A stretch of DNA of 17,070 nt from Kangiellaceae bacterium (GTDB taxonomy: Bacteria; Pseudomonadota; Gammaproteobacteria; Enterobacterales; Kangiellaceae), in assembly GCA_030590405.1 (NCBI GenBank), contig JAUUYO010000035.1, positions 1-17,070 on the forward strand, read 5' to 3'. The translations under genes and the position numbers were made by a program. The notes beneath the pieces were generated by a model. That model worked only from the letters and a program-made list of their open reading frames with translations. It had not been told where the DNA came from and made no database searches. Shown here in pieces: positions 14,129-17,070 of this stretch. Position 1 is the stretch's first letter; each line of letters begins with the position of its first letter.

Positions 14129-14764
14129 CTAATGGGATTTTCTAAAGGTAATATTAATTCTTTGCTGGCAAGTTGGATTAAGTTTATCGACGGTTAATGT
14201 TCTTATTCCGTGATAATTCAGTCTTGCACTCTTTCCCCAGACAACCACATCACCATCTTGTAGACGATAGTTAACCGCTTTGCCTGCTCGTTGGTTACCA
14301 AATATTTGAAAGACAGCCGACAGTCCAATAGAAACCGAAACGATCGGTTGTGAAAAATCTTTTTCGTTTTTATCTTGATGAGAGCCCAGTTTAGTGCCGA
14401 TCAAATACTGGTTAATTAAACAGGCATCCGGCTCAAAGTTTTCAAACCCTGCTGCAAGCGCAGCTTCGATGGCTAAAGCCTTAAATCGATCCGGCATCGA
14501 TTGCCATGGTCGGCCATTTAAAGGATCAATTTTTGAGTATCGATATTCCTTTCGATCAGAGGTCCAGCCATATTCGCCACAATTGGTGAGCGCTACTCCG
14601 GTGTAATGTCCGTTTGGTGTCATCATTTTTCGAAAAGGTGAAACTTCAATGATTTGTTCAACTTCTTTTAACAAAGGAGCCGTTTTAACAAAGTTAGCCA
14701 GTACAAAAAGATCAGGATAAATTTCTTGTTTGTCTGGACGGCTATTGGAAAATAAATCAAGCAT
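14129..14764 (-). CDS. alkB: Alpha-ketoglutarate-dependent DNA repair dioxygenase AlkB
   Basis: The 211-aa product matches E. coli AlkB (216 aa) from end to end, beginning MLDLF. It has SPFRKMMTPNGHYTGVALTN (42-61), the Asn/Tyr stretch PDACLINQY (112-120), the iron-binding HxD at His129 and Asp131 (GSHQDKNE), the distal His185 (YHGI), and the 2-oxoglutarate-binding Arg202 and Arg208 in RINITFR. AlkB oxidatively reverses N1-methyladenine and N3-methylcytosine in DNA and RNA, so this is a repair enzyme for alkylation damage. The start at 14764 is fixed by an in-frame TAG just upstream. A tandem repeat immediately upstream carries its ribosome-binding site. It converges on nhaA with 25 bp between stops. 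No Ada-type operator was found. Confidence 0.93.
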   Translation of the reverse strand: MLDLFSNSRPDKQEIYPDLFVLANFVKTAPLLKEVEQIIEVSPFRKMMTPNGHYTGVALTNCGEYGWTSDRKEYRYSKIDPLNGRPWQSMPDRFKALAIEAALAAGFENFEPDACLINQYLIGTKLGSHQDKNEKDFSQPIVSVSIGLSAVFQIFGNQRAGKAVNYRLQDGDVVVWGKSARLNYHGIRTLTVDKLNPTCQQRINITFRKSH

Positions 14765-14771
14765 CTAAAAA

Positions 14772-14813
14772 ATCACTCCAATCACTCCAATCACTCCAAT
14801 CACTCCAATCACT
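14772..14813 (-). repeat. 9-bp tandem repeat (about 4.7 copies) in the alkB leader
   Basis: ATCACTCCA is repeated exactly four times (14772-14780, 14781-14789, 14790-14798, 14799-14807), plus a partial copy (14808-14813). On the minus strand the unit is TGGAGTGAT, so each copy carries GGAG, a Shine-Dalgarno core. The last copy places GGAG 11 nt before the alkB ATG. The repeat is outside the reading frame. It behaves like a variable-number tandem repeat that could alter the number and spacing of ribosome-binding sites. Confidence 0.85.
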
Positions 14814-14877
14814 ACTAAACGGCGGATTAATTTATTTTTATCTTTAAGCATAGTTGATTGTTATTCGGGTTAAGTTG

Positions 14878-14917
14878 AAAGTCAATAATTAAGCGACAGC
14901 TATACTAAAAGTCAATA
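14878..14917. promoter_or_regulatory. 10-bp direct repeat AAAGTCAATA, 30 bp apart
   Basis: AAAGTCAATA occurs at 14878-14887 and 14908-14917, a spacing of exactly 30 bp or about three helical turns, so the copies lie on the same DNA face. This is the pattern of paired regulator-binding sites. It lies in the 296-bp region between alkB and the SUMF1 gene; either gene could be the target. Confidence 0.4.
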
Positions 14918-14925
14918 GGTTTTTT

Positions 14926-14966
14926 CTATTATTTTTCTAAAATTCCAATTTATAGAAAAATAATAG
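14926..14966. promoter_or_regulatory. 14-bp perfect inverted repeat, AT-rich
   Basis: CTATTATTTTTCTA (14926-14939) and TAGAAAAATAATAG (14953-14966) are exact complements with a 13-nt loop. Almost all pairs are A-T, so the hairpin is weak as RNA relative to its length; an operator for a dimeric regulator is a reasonable reading. No U-run follows in either direction, so it is not an intrinsic terminator. It lies between the direct repeat above and the SUMF1 coding start. Confidence 0.5.
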
Positions 14967-15060
14967 GACTCTTTGTCATTATTCCGCTTAAGTTCTCTTC
15001 TAGAAAGCAGCAAACAGCTTTTCAGAAATAACATTGACTACAAACTTAAAAGGTTACCTT

Positions 15061-16779
15061 ATGATGATAAAAAGAAGTTCCCTATTTTTAATACCTTCAA
15101 CAATAATATTAGCCAGTTTAAGCACTCAGCTATGGGCAGCAGATAATGTGATTGAACCACCAATGATGACTATTCCTTCTGGTGAATTTTTAATGGGGGG
15201 AAATATGCCATTTATAGACGGTAGTGAAACAGCTCCTAATGAACTACCTATCCACAAAGTCACCATTAGTACTTTTAAGGTGGCCAAATACGAAGTAACA
15301 GTGAAGGAGTTTCGCCAATTCATTGAAGCAACAGGTTATAAAGCGCCTGAAAGCTGTTACCACCAACCAAACGAAGGCTGGTTTAGTCAGGGAGCCACCA
15401 AAGGCAGCTGGGATAATAATGAGCTGACCACAAATGACTACCAACCAGTAGTCTGTGTAGGTTGGAATGATGCTACCGCTTATGCAAAATGGCTCTCGCA
15501 AAAAACCAATAAAAACTATCGTCTTTTGACCGAAGCAGAATGGGAATATGCCGCTAGAGCGGGAAGCACAACAAAATTTTATTTTGGTGATGATCCACAA
15601 CAAAAAAATATCTGTGAGTATGCCAACGTATCAGATAAAACAGCCGAACAAAGCGCCCAAAGTGATTATGGAGCAACCTATCTAACTTTTATGGGTGGCA
15701 CAGCTCAATGTGATGATCAATCTGGTTATGCCAGTCTTGTAGGTATGTACAAACCAAATGCGTTTGGAGTATTTGATTTAATTGGCAATATCAACGAATA
15801 CCTTCAAGATTGTGATAACAAAGGATATAAAGGTGCTCCAATTGACGGCTCAGCCTGGTTAACCGGAAACTGCGAACATCGCATGTTGCGTGGTGGAGCC
15901 TGGCATTGGCGAGGATTTTCATCCGGCACTAGATCTCCGATGCCGTTAACCTGGGTAGGCGCGATAGAAGGGTTTCGTTTAGCTCAAACTATTTCTGTAG
16001 ATGCTGTTAAAACTAAGTCTAACGCTACTATACAGTTTGAAAAAGACTTGGCTAAAGCTCAAAAGAAAGAGCGACTTCGACGACAGAAGCTTTTGCCATT
16101 TCCATCTAAAACAACAGGCTTAACTTTTAATAAGAGCAACGAAGATAGCAGTATTAAACTATCCTGGAATGCTAATTCCGAACCAGAAGTGACTGGATAT
16201 AATGTCTATAGAAGCCAAGCATTTGGCAGTCAGTATATAAAAATTGCTTCAAACATTAGCCAATTAGAATTTATCGACAAAATCCCGCCTGCTCGTAAAC
16301 ACAGTTATAAGGTTGCAGCGGTCAATCCAGAAAAATTTGGTCAATACAGTGATGTGGTAACAACCGCCGATACAATCAATATTATACCCGGCACTGTGCA
16401 AGCAGAAGATTTTAATCAGATGCAAGGCGTAGGTATTGGTACTATCAAAGAGGAAGAAGATATTGGCGGCGGATTAAATCTGACAGGAGCTGGAGGGATC
16501 AATAAAGGCGACTGGACTGAGTATTTGATTGACGTAAAGTCGAGTGGTTTTTATGGATTTAAGTACCGGATTGCCAGCGCTGATGGCAGTGATGGTTTTG
16601 AATTGCTGCTAGATGATGAGTTAAAAGCAACCTTGGCAGTACCAGCGACGGGTGGCTGGAGAAAGTGGCAAACAGCCACTGGTCAAAAATTTCACCTGAA
16701 GGCTGGTCAACATAAATTGAAGATGAAAGCTATCGCTAGTGGCTGGAAGCTTAACTGGTTTAACTTTGAGGCAAGTTAG
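15061..16779 (+). CDS. Secreted SUMF1/FGE-like protein with FN3 and CBM6 domains (572 aa)
   Basis: I place the start at ATG 15061 because AAAAGG (15047-15052) lies 8 nt upstream and because it leads directly into a signal peptide. MMIKRSS (1-7) is basic, LFLIPSTIILASLSTQLWA is hydrophobic, and cleavage is likely after Ala26. Residues ~33-310 form a SUMF1 (formylglycine-generating-enzyme-like) domain: GEFLMGG, NYRLLTEAEWEYAARAG (152-168), GNINEY, HRMLRGGAWHW and GFRLA. The active-site cysteines of true FGEs, expected in the region of RGGAW, are absent, so formylglycine generation is unlikely. A basic helical linker (~325-345, KDLAKAQKKERLRRQKLL) leads to a fibronectin type III domain (~350-435). 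A C-terminal CBM6-like carbohydrate-binding module (~442-572) shows VQAEDF, GDWTEYLIDV, GGWRKWQT and GWKLNWFNFE. Six cysteines (99, 132, 185, 217, 251, 271) may form disulfides. It is probably a periplasmic or surface carbohydrate-binding protein of unknown role. Confidence 0.88.
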   Translation: MMIKRSSLFLIPSTIILASLSTQLWAADNVIEPPMMTIPSGEFLMGGNMPFIDGSETAPNELPIHKVTISTFKVAKYEVTVKEFRQFIEATGYKAPESCYHQPNEGWFSQGATKGSWDNNELTTNDYQPVVCVGWNDATAYAKWLSQKTNKNYRLLTEAEWEYAARAGSTTKFYFGDDPQQKNICEYANVSDKTAEQSAQSDYGATYLTFMGGTAQCDDQSGYASLVGMYKPNAFGVFDLIGNINEYLQDCDNKGYKGAPIDGSAWLTGNCEHRMLRGGAWHWRGFSSGTRSPMPLTWVGAIEGFRLAQTISVDAVKTKSNATIQFEKDLAKAQKKERLRRQKLLPFPSKTTGLTFNKSNEDSSIKLSWNANSEPEVTGYNVYRSQAFGSQYIKIASNISQLEFIDKIPPARKHSYKVAAVNPEKFGQYSDVVTTADTINIIPGTVQAEDFNQMQGVGIGTIKEEEDIGGGLNLTGAGGINKGDWTEYLIDVKSSGFYGFKYRIASADGSDGFELLLDDELKATLAVPATGGWRKWQTATGQKFHLKAGQHKLKMKAIASGWKLNWFNFEAS

Positions 16780-16810
16780 AGTACTACAAGTTAGAGATTC
16801 CTAATTAACA

Positions 16811-16838
16811 AAAAAGGCTGTAATACAGCCTTTTATTT
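16811..16838. terminator. Bidirectional intrinsic terminator
   Basis: GGCTGT (16816-16821), loop AAT, ACAGCC (16825-16830) is a 6-bp hairpin followed by TTTTATTT on the plus strand and preceded by AAAAA, so on the minus strand it is followed by TTTTT. It sits between the convergent ends of the SUMF1 gene (16779) and the gene at 16854, and can terminate both. Confidence 0.85.
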
Positions 16839-16853
16839 CATTATTTATGAATA

Positions 16854-17070
16854 TCAATTTTCAGCTACTTTCACAGGTGCCAATTGTTCATACAAACCCA
16901 GCTTACTTAAGCGCGCTTTAGATGATTTAACCCAGTATGGAGTAGAATCTTTCTTCAAAAAATTAATATAAGAATCCTTCTGTAAACTATCATCAAACTC
17001 ACTTAATTCAACTAATAGTAATGCTGAATTTAATGAAGCATCCAGTTCACCTGACAAAATAGCATCACGA
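16854..17070 (-). CDS. Hypothetical protein, C-terminal part (5' end outside window)
   Basis: The minus-strand frame is open to the right edge of the window (the TTG at 17057 is internal), so at least 71 residues of a longer protein are here. It is not recognisable. It is polar and probably helical, with a hydrophobic patch (SALLLVELSEF) and a lysine-rich stretch (YWVKSSKARLSKLGLYEQL) before the C-terminus APVKVAEN. It has no visible motif or membrane segment. The intrinsic terminator at 16811-16838 lies just downstream of its stop, as expected for a real gene. Confidence 0.6.
   Translation of the reverse strand, partial: RDAILSGELDASLNSALLLVELSEFDDSLQKDSYINFLKKDSTPYWVKSSKARLSKLGLYEQLAPVKVAEN

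Noticed and set aside
14772..14813. CRISPR-like array
   Set aside because: The unit is 9 bp with no spacers and no cas genes nearby; it is a simple tandem repeat.
15034..15036. TTG as start of the SUMF1-CBM6 protein
   Set aside because: The ATG at 15061 has a well-spaced AAAAGG ribosome-binding site and leads directly into a normal signal peptide.

Overview
The window looks like chromosomal DNA of a free-living, probably aquatic gammaproteobacterium with an AT-leaning genome. This rests on close relatives of E. coli FklB, AlkB, YebG and NhaA, on families typical of Proteobacteria (DUF1244, DUF6164, DUF4080 radical SAM), and on REP-type palindromes between genes. A placement near Kangiella/Aliikangiella is only a guess from overall feel.

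Layout. 1-1173: 3' end of an RND efflux pump permease. 1203-1301: a small inverted-repeat element. 1330-5088: plus-strand group of a DUF1244 protein, an extended SDR overlapping it by 4 nt, and a PAS-PAS-PAS-GGDEF-EAL cyclic-di-GMP protein. 5230-6244: fklB and yebG, each with its own leader. 6269-6937: minus-strand pair of a small hypothetical and a DUF6164 membrane protein. 6938-8138: a gene-poor stretch holding a graveyard of mobile DNA: an IS66 transposase fragment with a frameshift, fused to an IS110 transposase C-terminus, fused in turn to the end of a group II intron maturase and its domain V. 8139-9026: EamA/DMT permease (minus). 9241-10743: radical SAM protein (minus) with a REP hairpin acting as terminator. 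11001-12575 (minus) and 12739-14103 (plus): divergent cation/proton antiporters (KefB/KefC-type with RCK domain; NhaA). 14129-14764: alkB (minus), whose leader is a 9-bp tandem repeat rich in Shine-Dalgarno-like sequence. 15061-16779: a secreted SUMF1-FN3-CBM6 protein. 16854-17070: 3' end of an unrecognised minus-strand gene.

How the genes fit together. Most are independent housekeeping or stress-response units: ion and pH homeostasis (two antiporters), alkylation repair (AlkB) and DNA damage response (YebG), protein folding (FklB), second-messenger signalling and drug/solute export. I see no defence island, CRISPR array or complete mobile element. The most unusual pieces are the three-part mobile-element mosaic, the tandem-repeat ribosome-binding region of alkB, the secreted SUMF1-lectin architecture, and a palindromic, repeat-rich regulatory region in front of it.
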